The translations under genes were made by a program, and so were the position numbers. 38,228 bases of DNA from Bacteroidales bacterium (GTDB lineage: Bacteria > Bacteroidota > Bacteroidia > Bacteroidales > Bacteroidaceae), in the NCBI GenBank assembly GCA_004555055.1, contig SFJN01000002.1:1-38228 (forward strand), written 5' to 3'. A model generated the notes under the pieces. The model was not told the origin of the DNA, did no database searches, and saw only the letters and a list, made by a program, of their open reading frames with translations. The number at the start of each line of letters is the position of its first letter. The stretch's first letter is position 1. This document shows, piece after piece, positions 24,422 to 32,467 of the stretch.

Positions 24422-24901
24422 ATGAGTTTCAAATGCATGAAAGTCCAGCGCTACATGCCTGGCAACACCGAAGTGAAGAAGTGGTATCCCGCTCTCGCTC
24501 CCCTCACCGTCATCGGTATCGCCGACGTCATCGAAGGCATCGTCGGCAAGTGTACCCTCACCTCGCCCGACATCAAGGCCGTCCTCAACGCCCTACAGGA
24601 GGTGATCATCGAACAGCTCCTGCGCGGAAACGCCGTAGAGTTCGGAGACCTCGGACGCTTCCGCCCCCGACTCTCCTCGCACTTCTACAACAAGGCCGAG
24701 GGCGTTTACGGAACCGGAGGACGAGACGTGCCCGACACCATCTACGACACCGACGGAAAGACCGTCAAGACCCAGGGCGTAACCACCAACGACATCAAGG
24801 GCATCAGCATCGGATTCTATCCCCACAAGGTCATCCGCAACGCCATCGCCCGAAACCGCCTCAACTTTGAGTTCAACGGTGTGAAGCGCGCCCTCGCCTG
24901 A
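24422..24901 (+). CDS. HU-family DNA-binding protein (Bacteroidetes HU-related type)
   Basis: Small nucleoid-associated protein of the HU-related family typical of Bacteroidetes, 159 residues and therefore longer than classical HU (about 90). The HU core is visible as LTVIGIADVIEGIVGKCTLTSPDIKAVLNALQEVIIEQL, followed by the strand segment GNAVEFGDLGRFRPRL and a GI/HKV-containing C-terminal region (SIGFYPHKVIRNAI). It probably binds and bends double-stranded DNA as a dimer. The ATG at 24422 was chosen because sequence before it does not look coding and contains the leader of a strong promoter. A terminator follows 39 bp after the stop codon, so it is monocistronic. Confidence 0.88.
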   Translation: MSFKCMKVQRYMPGNTEVKKWYPALAPLTVIGIADVIEGIVGKCTLTSPDIKAVLNALQEVIIEQLLRGNAVEFGDLGRFRPRLSSHFYNKAEGVYGTGGRDVPDTIYDTDGKTVKTQGVTTNDIKGISIGFYPHKVIRNAIARNRLNFEFNGVKRALA

Positions 24902-24939
24902 CGGAGGCCGGCACACCACACTGCCACACTTCCCTGACT

Positions 24940-24988
24940 TCACCGCCCCCCGGAACACCATGCTCCACGGGGGCGGTGATTTGCGTTT
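24940..24988 (+). terminator. Rho-independent terminator after the HU-family gene
   Basis: TCACCGCCCCC (24940-24950) pairs perfectly with GGGGGCGGTGA (24969-24979) over 11 bp and is followed by TTTGCGTTTT. Confidence 0.9.
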
Positions 24989-25053
24989 TACAAGACATAC
25001 GCAACAAGATACACAATATATAATATATAACTATACCATATAATTGATATGAT

Positions 25054-25245
25054 ATGAAACAGCACCTTGCCACCGCATCGTTCGTCTGCGCCGTCATCTT
25101 CGCCATGGCGGGACTCTGCATACCGCCCACCGGCGTCATCCACTCCTCCGTGCTCATGCTCGTGGCGCAGCTCTTCGTCCTCACCGCCACCCTGCTCGGC
25201 GTGGACTCGTACAGCGAAAACCTGCGGAAGATCAACCGCAAATAA
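25054..25245 (+). CDS. Small two-segment membrane protein, 63 aa
   Basis: A 63-residue protein with two hydrophobic segments (about residues 8-26 and 30-50) separated by a short turn (PPTGVIHSS), ending in a basic tail (ENLRKINRK). It is predicted to be a small inner-membrane protein with both ends probably in the cytoplasm. I do not recognise a named family. The ATG follows a strongly AT-rich stretch that probably contains a promoter. It lies between a terminator and the glycosyltransferase promoter, so it appears to be its own transcription unit. Confidence 0.7.
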   Translation: MKQHLATASFVCAVIFAMAGLCIPPTGVIHSSVLMLVAQLFVLTATLLGVDSYSENLRKINRK

Positions 25246-25391
25246 CACTCCAACATCCCGCCCCGCATCCGGAACCGCTCCACACAACGTGGAAACGCCG
25301 ACCGGACTGCGGGGCAGAAGTCTGCGCACCCGAACGGCACGCCGACCGGCACCTACGGGCGGCGGGAAACGGAAGAAAAGCAACGAAAGGC

Positions 25392-25423
25392 TTTGCCGGA
25401 CACAAGATTTGTCGTACATTTGC
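25392..25423 (+). promoter_or_regulatory. Bacteroidetes-type promoter of the glycosyltransferase operon
   Basis: TTTG (25392-25395) and TACATTTGC (25415-25423) are 19 bp apart. The -7 box is 24 bp from the ATG at 25448, so the leader is very short. This also decides the start codon of the glycosyltransferase. Confidence 0.85.
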
Positions 25424-25447
25424 GCCATACTTTCATACAACTTGCGC

Positions 25448-26485
25448 ATGAAACCTATCTTCTCCTTCGTCATACCCGTATACAACCGCCCCTACGAGGT
25501 GGACGAACTCCTCTCGTCCTTCACATACCAGTACGCACAGGACATGATCAAGGAAATCATCATCGTGGAAGACGGCAGCACCGTTCCCTGCGACGAAATG
25601 GTGGACCTCTACAAAGATTCGCTCCCCCTCAAATACCTTGTCAAACCCAACAGCGGACCCGGCGAAAGCCGAAACTACGGTGTGGCACACGCCGAAGGGG
25701 AATTCGTCATCATCCTCGACAGCGACATCGTACTCCCCGACAAATACATCGAAAGCGTCACCGAGGCCCTCTACCCCAACGGACTCGACGGCGAACCCTC
25801 GTGCGAAGCCTTCGGAGGACCCGACCGCGCACACTTCAGGTTCACACCCATACAGAAGGCCATCAACTACGGCATGACGTCGTTCTTCACCACCGGAGGC
25901 ATACGCGGAGGCGACAGGAAAGGGAAGCACGGACCAAGGCTCGACAAGTTCTACCCCAGGTCGTACAACATGGGCATACGCCGCGACGTCTACAACCGTC
26001 TGGGAGGATTCACGAAGATGCGCTTCGGCGAGGACATCGACTTCTCGTACCGACTCGTCGAAAGCGGCGCACGATGCAGGCTCTTCCCCACAGCATGGGT
26101 CTACCACAAGCGCCGCGCCACATTCCGCCAGTTCTTCAAGCAGGTCCACAACTCCGGCATCGCACGCATCAACCTCGGGCTGCGCCATCCCGGCACCACC
26201 AAGGCCGTACACTGCCTGCCCGCCGCATTCACCATCGGATGCCTCGGATGCCTGGCACTCGCACTCCTCCACCCCGCATTCCTCATCCCCCTGGCACTCT
26301 ACGCCCTCCTCATCCTCGCCGACTCCACACTGAAGAACCGCAGCCTCCGCGTCGGAATCCTCAGCGTGGCGGCAGCCTACATACAGCTCATCGGATACGG
26401 CACCGGATTCATCAGATGCTTCTGGCAGCGCAGGGTGCTCAAACGCGGAGAGTTCGAAGCCTTCAAGCACAACTTCTACAAATGA
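25448..26485 (+). CDS. Family 2 glycosyltransferase, membrane-associated
   Basis: GT-A-fold family 2 glycosyltransferase, 345 residues. The N-terminal nucleotide-sugar-binding segment FSFVIPVYNRPYEVDELL is followed by EIIIVEDGS (residues 36-44), the metal-binding DSD (91-93) and the acceptor-side motif GEDIDFSYRL (194-203) that supplies the catalytic acidic residues. Two C-terminal hydrophobic segments (about 257-292 and 303-325) suggest membrane anchoring on the cytoplasmic face. It probably transfers a sugar to a lipid-linked or surface glycan acceptor; the exact substrate cannot be predicted. Its promoter lies just upstream, and its stop codon overlaps the start of radC (ATGA), so the two are translationally coupled. 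Confidence 0.92.
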   Translation: MKPIFSFVIPVYNRPYEVDELLSSFTYQYAQDMIKEIIIVEDGSTVPCDEMVDLYKDSLPLKYLVKPNSGPGESRNYGVAHAEGEFVIILDSDIVLPDKYIESVTEALYPNGLDGEPSCEAFGGPDRAHFRFTPIQKAINYGMTSFFTTGGIRGGDRKGKHGPRLDKFYPRSYNMGIRRDVYNRLGGFTKMRFGEDIDFSYRLVESGARCRLFPTAWVYHKRRATFRQFFKQVHNSGIARINLGLRHPGTTKAVHCLPAAFTIGCLGCLALALLHPAFLIPLALYALLILADSTLKNRSLRVGILSVAAAYIQLIGYGTGFIRCFWQRRVLKRGEFEAFKHNFYK

Positions 26486-27186
26486 AGCCCCACGAAGACA
26501 TCCGCAAACCACGCATCTGCGAATGGGACGAGAACGACCGGCCCCGCGAACGTTTCAGCCGCTGCGGGGGCGGAAACCTCACCTCGGCCGAACTGCTCGC
26601 CATACTCATCGGCAGCGGCAACGCACGCGAAACCGCCGTCGACCTCATGCAGCGCATCCTCAACGACTGCGAGGGAAGCCTCAACAGGCTGGGGAAACGC
26701 AGCATCGCACAGCTCACACGCTACGACGGCATCGGAGAGGCAAAGGCCATCACTATTCTTGCCGCCTGCGAACTCGGAAAACGACGCATGGAGGAAACCG
26801 TACGACACGTCAGACTCACCGACGCACAGGCCACCTACGAATACATGCACGCAAAGATGATGGACCATCACCACGAAAAGGCCTACGTGCTGATGCTCAA
26901 CGCCAACCTCGCCGTCATCGACTGCATCTGCATCAGCGAAGGGGGAATCTGCGGAACAGCCGTCGACATCAGACGCGTGCTCCACGAGGCTCTCCTCTGC
27001 GACGGATGCACAGGCATCATACTCTGCCACAACCATCCCAGCGGAAACACCAGACCCTCAAGGCAGGACGAAATGCTCACCGCCGAACTGGCACAGGCGG
27101 CAAAAACCGTACACATACCGCTACACGACCACCTCATCGTCACCGACGGAGCCTACTACAGCTTTGCCGAAAACGGAAAAATCTGA
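26482..27186 (+). CDS. radC: RadC family protein (JAB/MPN metalloprotein)
   Basis: A 234-residue member of the RadC/UPF0758 family. The N-terminal part holds a helix-hairpin-helix-like segment (YDGIGEAKA, 81-89). The C-terminal JAB/MPN domain has a complete metal site: Glu 153, His 183, His 185 and Asp 196 in the context CHNHPSGNTRPSRQD. The family was once linked to DNA repair, but that role has been questioned; a metal-dependent hydrolase or nuclease-like role is possible. It starts with an ATGA overlap on the glycosyltransferase gene and is followed 15 bp later by the Fe-S assembly gene, so it is the second gene of an apparent four-gene operon. Confidence 0.95.
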   Translation: MKPHEDIRKPRICEWDENDRPRERFSRCGGGNLTSAELLAILIGSGNARETAVDLMQRILNDCEGSLNRLGKRSIAQLTRYDGIGEAKAITILAACELGKRRMEETVRHVRLTDAQATYEYMHAKMMDHHHEKAYVLMLNANLAVIDCICISEGGICGTAVDIRRVLHEALLCDGCTGIILCHNHPSGNTRPSRQDEMLTAELAQAAKTVHIPLHDHLIVTDGAYYSFAENGKI

Positions 27187-27201
27187 ACACCACACCACCA
27201 C

Positions 27202-27522
27202 ATGACACCCGAAGAGAAACTACATATCGAACAACGCATCGTTGAAGTGCTGAAGACCGTCTACGACCCCGAAATACCCGTCGACATCTACAGCCTCGGA
27301 CTCATCTACCGCATCGACCTTGCCGACGACGGCATCCTCGACGTCGACATGACACTCACCGCTCCCAACTGCCCGGCGGCCGACTTCATCGTGGAGGACG
27401 TACGACTCAAACTCCAGGGCATTCCCGAAGTGACGGACGCACGCGTGAACCTCGTCTTCGAACCCGAATGGGACAAGGATATGATGAGCGAAGAGGCCAA
27501 ACTCGAACTCGGATTCCTCTGA
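27202..27522 (+). CDS. MIP18/DUF59-family Fe-S cluster assembly protein (SufT-like)
   Basis: A 106-residue cytoplasmic protein of the MIP18 (DUF59) family, whose members help mature or transfer Fe-S clusters. It shows the family motifs YDPEIPVDIYSLGLIY (residues 21-36) and MTLTAPNCPAADFIVEDV (53-70), including the conserved Cys, then the C-terminal VNLVFEPEWDKDMMSEEAK. The length is typical for a one-domain member. It follows radC by 15 bp. Fe-S delivery to a specific partner cannot be inferred, since no suf genes are present in the window. Confidence 0.93.
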   Translation: MTPEEKLHIEQRIVEVLKTVYDPEIPVDIYSLGLIYRIDLADDGILDVDMTLTAPNCPAADFIVEDVRLKLQGIPEVTDARVNLVFEPEWDKDMMSEEAKLELGFL

Positions 27523-27607
27523 CCCTCAGACACTTCCACGCACCAGCCACCGCACGGCAACCCCACGAAAAACATCCCCACCCACACACATCCCCCTCCC
27601 CGACCTG

Positions 27608-28375
27608 ATGAAACCGATCTACTTCCTCAGCGATGCCCACCTGGGCTCCAAGGCCATCAGCAGCCGCCGTACACAGGAACGCCGACTCGTCAACTTCCTC
27701 GACAGCATCAAGCACAAGGCCGCCGCCGTATACCTCCTCGGAGACATGTTCGACTTCTGGTTCGAATACCGTCAGGCCGTGCCACGGGGCTTCACACGAT
27801 TCCTCGGAAAAATCGCCGAACTCACCGACCTCGGAGTCGAGGTTCACTACTTCACAGGCAACCACGACATGTGGATGCTCGGCTACCTCGAGGAGGAATG
27901 CGGCGTCATCCTGCACCGCGAAACGTCGACCACCTGCGAAATCTACGGCAACATCTTCTACCTCGCACACGGCGACGGACTGGGCGACAACTCACGCGGT
28001 TTCCGATTCCTTCGTGCCATCTTCCACAGCCGCCTCTGCCAACGGCTCTTCAGGGCCATGCATCCCGACATCGGACTCGCATTCGGACTCGAATGGGCAC
28101 GCCGGAGCCGCATGAAACGCGAGGACGGACAGGAACCGCCGTTCCAGGGCGAAAACAACGAACACCTCATACGGTTCGCAAAATCATACCTCAAGGACCA
28201 TCCCGACATCAACTTCTTCATCTTCGGACACCGACACATCGACCACGACCTCATGCTCTCGCGCACATGCCGCGTCGTGCTCCTCGGCGACTGGATCAGG
28301 CTCTTCACCTACGCCGTCTTCGACGGGGAACACCTCTTCCTCGAAGACTACGTCGAGGGCGAGACGCAGCCATAA
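27608..28375 (+). CDS. lpxH: UDP-2,3-diacylglucosamine pyrophosphohydrolase LpxH-like
   Basis: Calcineurin-like phosphoesterase of 255 residues, probably the lipid A biosynthesis enzyme that hydrolyses UDP-2,3-diacylglucosamine to lipid X and UMP at the inner face of the cytoplasmic membrane. Metal-binding motifs are complete: SDAHLG (Asp 9, His 11), GDMFDFW (Asp 46), GNHDMWM (Asn 85, His 86), AHGDGLGD and GHRHIDHDL. The size fits LpxH of Bacteroidetes. It lies 85 bp after the MIP18 gene on the same strand and may be the last gene of that operon. A related LpxH2-type or general phosphoesterase is an alternative, but the motif spacing favours LpxH. Confidence 0.88.
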   Translation: MKPIYFLSDAHLGSKAISSRRTQERRLVNFLDSIKHKAAAVYLLGDMFDFWFEYRQAVPRGFTRFLGKIAELTDLGVEVHYFTGNHDMWMLGYLEEECGVILHRETSTTCEIYGNIFYLAHGDGLGDNSRGFRFLRAIFHSRLCQRLFRAMHPDIGLAFGLEWARRSRMKREDGQEPPFQGENNEHLIRFAKSYLKDHPDINFFIFGHRHIDHDLMLSRTCRVVLLGDWIRLFTYAVFDGEHLFLEDYVEGETQP

Positions 28376-28397
28376 GGACCCGGGAACAACACAAAAA

Positions 28398-28441
28398 ACT
28401 ATCGAAAGACTGTAGCAAAACTGTAGAAAGCCTGTAGCAAA
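28398..28441 (+). repeat. Four 11-bp tandem repeats before the sigma factor gene
   Basis: ACTATCGAAAG, ACTGTAGCAAA, ACTGTAGAAAG and CCTGTAGCAAA follow each other without gaps. The array ends 27 bp before the sigma factor ATG. An 11-bp period is close to one helical turn, which suits a protein binding repeatedly on one face of the DNA. Confidence 0.85.
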
Positions 28442-28468
28442 TCACCTGCGACAAACGTCAAAGACTAT

Positions 28469-28981
28469 ATGAATGCAAAAGAAAAAGAGCGGGAATTCAC
28501 ACAGCTGGTGCAACGCCTGAAAGGTGCCATCACAAGCGTCTGCATGATGTATGCAGACGAACGCACACCCGTGGACGACCTCGTGCAGGAATCGCTCATC
28601 AACATCTGGAAAGGCTTCGACAGCTTCCAGGGACGCAGCGACATCAAGACGTGGGTGATACGCGTATGCATCAACACCTGCATCACCATGGACCGCAAAC
28701 GCAAAAGCCGTCCGCAGACCAACAGCATCGACGAAACCTGCCGGAACATCATCAGCGAAGAGTCGGCCGACCCCACACTGCACGAGGCACGACTCAAGGA
28801 GCTCTACAGCCGCATCCAGCAGCTCAGCGTCTTCGACCGGGCCATCATACTCCTCTGGCTCGAAGGCATGCCGTACGACGAAATCGGAGAAATCGTGGGA
28901 ATTACCGCCAAAAACGTCAGTGTCAGACTGGTAAGAATCAGGGAGACACTGAAGAAAATGTCCGGCAACACCACCGAATGA
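28469..28981 (+). CDS. ECF-family RNA polymerase sigma factor
   Basis: A 170-residue extracytoplasmic-function sigma factor. Region 2 spans about residues 12-75 (VDDLVQESLINIWKGFDSF, then TWVIRVCINTCITMDRKRK), which contacts the -10 element and core polymerase. Region 4 spans about 110-165 (LSVFDRAIILLWLEGMPYDEIGEIVGIT, then NVSVRLVRIRETLKK), a helix-turn-helix for the -35 element. It is followed within about 90 bp by a membrane protein on the same strand that may be its regulator. Four 11-bp repeats stand directly upstream and may control it. No SusC with a signalling domain or FecR-type gene lies next to it, so it probably belongs to a stress or envelope-sensing type. Confidence 0.93.
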   Translation: MNAKEKEREFTQLVQRLKGAITSVCMMYADERTPVDDLVQESLINIWKGFDSFQGRSDIKTWVIRVCINTCITMDRKRKSRPQTNSIDETCRNIISEESADPTLHEARLKELYSRIQQLSVFDRAIILLWLEGMPYDEIGEIVGITAKNVSVRLVRIRETLKKMSGNTTE

Positions 28982-29068
28982 CACGCACACACCATGCAAA
29001 ATGCCGGAAAACCGACAGAAACGGACCCACGAAAAGATACAGAAGTTGAACCCCAGACAAGAAGAACC

Positions 29069-29689
29069 ATGGAAAACAACCACGACCATATAGACCCCGA
29101 AATCCTGGCCATGCGTGAACAGCTCAGCCTGCTGCAGCGGAAACTCGACGAACGCATCTGCTTCGAGGACTCCATGCTACGCAGAGCCATGAAACGCAGT
29201 GCCACACAACTGCTCGAATGGGAATGGGTAGGACTTTCCGTATGCCTTCTCGCATTCGTCATGGCAGTGCCCGAGGTGCACAGACTGAACCTGAGCCACG
29301 GCATGCAGATCTTCACCACCGTATGGATTGGCATCATGGTGGCCGTACAGGCATGGAGCGTATGGTTCGTCAGCCGGAAACGCCGCGACATCATCGGCGG
29401 CAACCTGCTCCGCGCCAGCCAGCGCGTCATCATCTACAAACGCGTGGACCGCTGGTGCAAGCGCATCTTCATACCCACCGTAATCGTTTGGATTATTGTC
29501 TACCTCAACGAGGTGGTCGACCATTCAACCCTCGCCACCAGCAGCGCCGCATACCGCGCGGGAGTATACGTGGGAGGCATTGCCGGAGCACTCATCGGAG
29601 GCGGAATAGGATGGATCATCTACCGAAAGATGATGGGACACGTCAACGAACTCCAGCAACAAATCAACGAACTCAAACGCGAACAATAG
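29069..29689 (+). CDS. Four-segment membrane protein downstream of the sigma factor
   Basis: A 206-residue protein with a charged N-terminal cytoplasmic part containing a short coiled coil (ILAMREQLSLLQRKLDER). Four hydrophobic segments follow, roughly at residues 50-67, 80-102, 130-148 and 161-185, the last Gly-rich. The C-terminal tail (HVNELQQQINELKREQ) is again a coiled coil. I chose ATG 29069; an in-frame ATG at 28994 would add 25 hydrophilic residues that look less protein-like. The position after an ECF sigma gene suggests a sigma regulator, but no zinc-binding anti-sigma motif (H-x3-C-x2-C) is present, so this is only an inference from context. A terminator follows. Confidence 0.75.
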   Translation: MENNHDHIDPEILAMREQLSLLQRKLDERICFEDSMLRRAMKRSATQLLEWEWVGLSVCLLAFVMAVPEVHRLNLSHGMQIFTTVWIGIMVAVQAWSVWFVSRKRRDIIGGNLLRASQRVIIYKRVDRWCKRIFIPTVIVWIIVYLNEVVDHSTLATSSAAYRAGVYVGGIAGALIGGGIGWIIYRKMMGHVNELQQQINELKREQ

Positions 29690-29705
29690 GCCCAAGGGCT
29701 GCAAG

Positions 29706-29739
29706 GAAAGGGACACCACAAAGGCATGTCCCCTTTTTT
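29706..29739 (+). terminator. Rho-independent terminator after the sigma factor operon
   Basis: AAAGGGACA and TGTCCCCTTT form a stem with an 11-nt loop, followed by a T-run. It lies about 17 bp past the stop codon of the membrane protein gene. Confidence 0.8.
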
Positions 29740-29863
29740 GGTTCAGTACGAAACTTGAATACTTTTATCTTTTAGGAATTTATAAATCGCTTCGACAAGC
29801 AAGAGCAGAGTCAATTTTCCCAGGCTCTGAACCCACCTATACCACTTTTTCGAAAACAAACCT

Positions 29864-30361
29864 ATGACCCTCCACATCATCTGCGCCCTTGCCGCCAACC
29901 GCGCCATCGGCAACAAAGGCCAGCTCGTATACTACCTCCCCGCCGACCTGCGCCACTTCAAGGCCCTCACCACGGGACACACCGTACTCATGGGCCGCAA
30001 AACCTTCGAATCGCTCCCGAAAGGCGCACTCCCCAACCGCCGCAACGTCGTCATCACACGCCAGGAAGGATACACACAGCCCGGCATCGAAGTGTTCCAC
30101 ACCTTCGAAGAGGCTCTGAAGGCCTGCGCCGCCGACGAACACGTCTACGTCATCGGAGGCGAGAGCGTATACGCCGCAGCACTGCCCCTGGCCGACGCGC
30201 TCTCGCTCACACACATCGAAGCCACACCCGAAGAGGCCGACACATTCTTCCCCGAAACCGACGGTAGCCTCTGGGAAACCGTGAGCACCGAACACCACGA
30301 ACCCGACGAACGGAACACCGTACCCTACAACTTCACGGAATACCGGCGGAAAAGAGGATAA
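29864..30361 (+). CDS. folA: Dihydrofolate reductase
   Basis: A 165-residue dihydrofolate reductase that reduces dihydrofolate to tetrahydrofolate with NADPH. Family landmarks are in order: the N-terminal strand IICALAANRAIGNKGQLVYYLPADLRHF with the catalytic acid (Asp in PADLRHF), the NADPH-binding segment TVLMGRKTFESLPKGALPNRRNVVITR, and VYVIGGESVYAAALPLAD. The central GG pair is intact. Length is normal for a bacterial enzyme. The usual partner thyA is not in the window. The gene follows a terminator by about 125 bp, so it has its own transcription start, although I see no clear -33/-7 pair. Confidence 0.97.
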   Translation: MTLHIICALAANRAIGNKGQLVYYLPADLRHFKALTTGHTVLMGRKTFESLPKGALPNRRNVVITRQEGYTQPGIEVFHTFEEALKACAADEHVYVIGGESVYAAALPLADALSLTHIEATPEEADTFFPETDGSLWETVSTEHHEPDERNTVPYNFTEYRRKRG

Positions 30362-30470
30362 GGCTCAAGGCCGCACAGCACCGCTGCCAAGCCTATACCC
30401 AATCCCCACACAACGTCACGCACCGCCATCCTCCCCCGACTCCACCACCCTTCACCCGCACATCTCCAAC

Positions 30471-32207
30471 ATGCTGAAAACCCTGCTCATGCTCCTTTCC
30501 GCCACCTTCGCCCTGGGTGTACGCGCCGCCTCGGACAACGAGGTGCGGCTTACGCTCATCGAAACATCCGACGTCCACGGCAACTTCTTCCCCTACGACT
30601 TCCTCGCCGGCGGAAAACCCGGCAGCGGAAGCCTGGCACGCGCCGCCACATACATCGACTCACTGCGCCTGGCACGCGGCGACGACAGCGTCATCCTGCT
30701 CGACAACGGCGACATCCTGCAGGGACAGCCCACGGCATACTACTACAACTTCATCGACACCACCGCCACACACCTCTGCGCCGACGTGCTCAACCATATG
30801 CGCTACGACGCCGTCACCGTCGGAAACCACGACATCGAGGCCGGACACGACGTCTACGACCGGTGGGCAAGGCAGTGCCGGATGCCCGTGCTCGGCGCAA
30901 ACGCCATACGCTGCAAGGACGGCAGCCCCTACTTCCTGCCCTATACCATCATCGAACGCCACGGCATACGCGTGGCAGTGCTCGGAATGATCACCACCGG
31001 CATACCGCAATGGGTGCCGCAAAACCTGTGGGAGGGCATGGAATTCCAGGCCATCGAGGACATTGCCAACCGCTATATGCCACGGCTACGCCACGAAGCC
31101 GACGTGGTGGTAGGGCTTTTCCATTCCGGAATGGGGAATCCCGAACGCTACACTCCCCTCGGCGAGAGCGTGGCAGAGGCCATCGCACGCCGCGTGCCGG
31201 GATTCGACATCATATTCTGCGGACACGACCACCGCATCGCCAACCGCACCGTGGTGAACTCCGAGGGCGGACGCACACTCATCCTCAACCCCGGCGCCAA
31301 CGCCGAAGCACTGGCACAGGCCGAAATCACCGTACGCCGCGACGCTGAACACGGATTCACCACCATGCACGTGGGCGGAAAGACCGTCGACCTGCGGCAG
31401 CAGGAACCCTCGGAAACCTTCATGAAACGCTTCGAAGAGCCTTGCAACGCCGTCAGGAAATTCGTCACCGAGAAGGTAGGACGCTCACGGGCCACGATGG
31501 ACACACGGCCATCCTTCTTCGGACCTTCGGCATTCGTCGACTTCATACACGAGATGCAGCTCCAGATCTCCGGAGCGGAAATCTCATTTGCCGCGCCCCT
31601 GGCCTTCGACGCCACCATCGCCCGGGGCGACATCACGGTATCCGACGTCTTCAACCTCTACCGTTACGAAAACATGCTCTACGTGATGGAGCTCTCGGGA
31701 CGCGAAATCAAGGACTACCTGGAGTTCTCGTACGACGGATGGACGGCACAGATGACCTCGCCCGACGACCATCTCCTGCGCTTCCGCTCCGATGCCGCCA
31801 ATCTCAAGGAACCCCAGCAGCGGCTGCAGACACCGAACTTCAACTTCGATTCCGCCGCCGGCATCCGCTACACCGTCGATGTCCGCCAGCCACGTGGAAG
31901 CCGCATCACCATACTCGGCATGGCCGACGGCCGCCCGTTCTGCCCCGACTCCACCTACCGCTGCGCCCTCAACTCCTACCGCGGCAACGGCGGAGGCCGA
32001 CACCTTACAGAAGGGGCTGGCATACCCGCCGCCGAACTCGACCGCCGCACCGTCTGGCGGAGCGACCGCGACCTCCGGTACTACATGCTCCAGTACATCC
32101 GCCGCCAGGGCACAGTCAGCCCCAAACCCCTCGACCTTTGGCGGTTCATACCCGAAGACTGGGCGGAAAAGGCACGCAAAACCGACGAACGCCTGCTGGA
32201 CAAGTAA
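30471..32207 (+). CDS. Secreted 5'-nucleotidase/metallophosphatase (UshA-like)
   Basis: A 578-residue two-domain phosphatase. A signal peptide (residues 1-19, ending VRAA) sends it to the periplasm; there is no lipobox. The N-terminal calcineurin-like domain has Asp 34 and His 36 (SDVHGNF), Asp 81 (NGDILQGQ), GNHD ending at Asp 121, FHSGMG and GHDHR, the full set for two metals. The C-terminal 5'-nucleotidase domain (about 340-540) contains FFGPSAFVDFIHEMQ, the substrate-positioning region. It likely hydrolyses nucleotides or nucleotide derivatives to release phosphate and nucleosides. Related enzymes act on 2',3'-cyclic nucleotides or UDP-sugars, so the exact substrate is open. It starts 110 bp after folA and ends before a bidirectional terminator. 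Confidence 0.92.
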   Translation: MLKTLLMLLSATFALGVRAASDNEVRLTLIETSDVHGNFFPYDFLAGGKPGSGSLARAATYIDSLRLARGDDSVILLDNGDILQGQPTAYYYNFIDTTATHLCADVLNHMRYDAVTVGNHDIEAGHDVYDRWARQCRMPVLGANAIRCKDGSPYFLPYTIIERHGIRVAVLGMITTGIPQWVPQNLWEGMEFQAIEDIANRYMPRLRHEADVVVGLFHSGMGNPERYTPLGESVAEAIARRVPGFDIIFCGHDHRIANRTVVNSEGGRTLILNPGANAEALAQAEITVRRDAEHGFTTMHVGGKTVDLRQQEPSETFMKRFEEPCNAVRKFVTEKVGRSRATMDTRPSFFGPSAFVDFIHEMQLQISGAEISFAAPLAFDATIARGDITVSDVFNLYRYENMLYVMELSGREIKDYLEFSYDGWTAQMTSPDDHLLRFRSDAANLKEPQQRLQTPNFNFDSAAGIRYTVDVRQPRGSRITILGMADGRPFCPDSTYRCALNSYRGNGGGRHLTEGAGIPAAELDRRTVWRSDRDLRYYMLQYIRRQGTVSPKPLDLWRFIPEDWAEKARKTDERLLDK

Positions 32208-32319
32208 CCCTATATATGCCGGAAATACAGTCTGAACATTCCGGCAGACTCCGGGAAACCGGAACATCCGTAACCGCAGCATCCCACGGACTGCCCGGAA
32301 TTACAGCCTGCACATAAAG

Positions 32320-32390
32320 AAAACACCCTCCCGCCTTCAGGGCACTCCACACGGAAAATGTGGAAGACCCGAAAAGGCAGGAGGGTGTTT
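32320..32390. terminator. Bidirectional terminator between convergent genes
   Basis: AAACACCCTCC (32321-32331) pairs with GGAGGGTGTTT (32380-32390), and the stem extends with CGCCTT/AAGGC. A smaller hairpin CCACA/TGTGG lies inside. Each side carries A/T flanks, so it can stop transcripts from the phosphatase gene and from ackA. Confidence 0.85.
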
Positions 32391-32467
32391 CGTATGGTAC
32401 TGGCCCTGCTTATGGGGCAGGCATCACTGCAAATTCTGACACTTGCAGGGATGGAAAAGGATGAAGA

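Noticed and set aside
29740..29863. tRNA or small RNA gene between the sigma operon and folA
   Set aside because: No cloverleaf or T-loop sequence was found, and the only structure is a weak five-base-pair stem.
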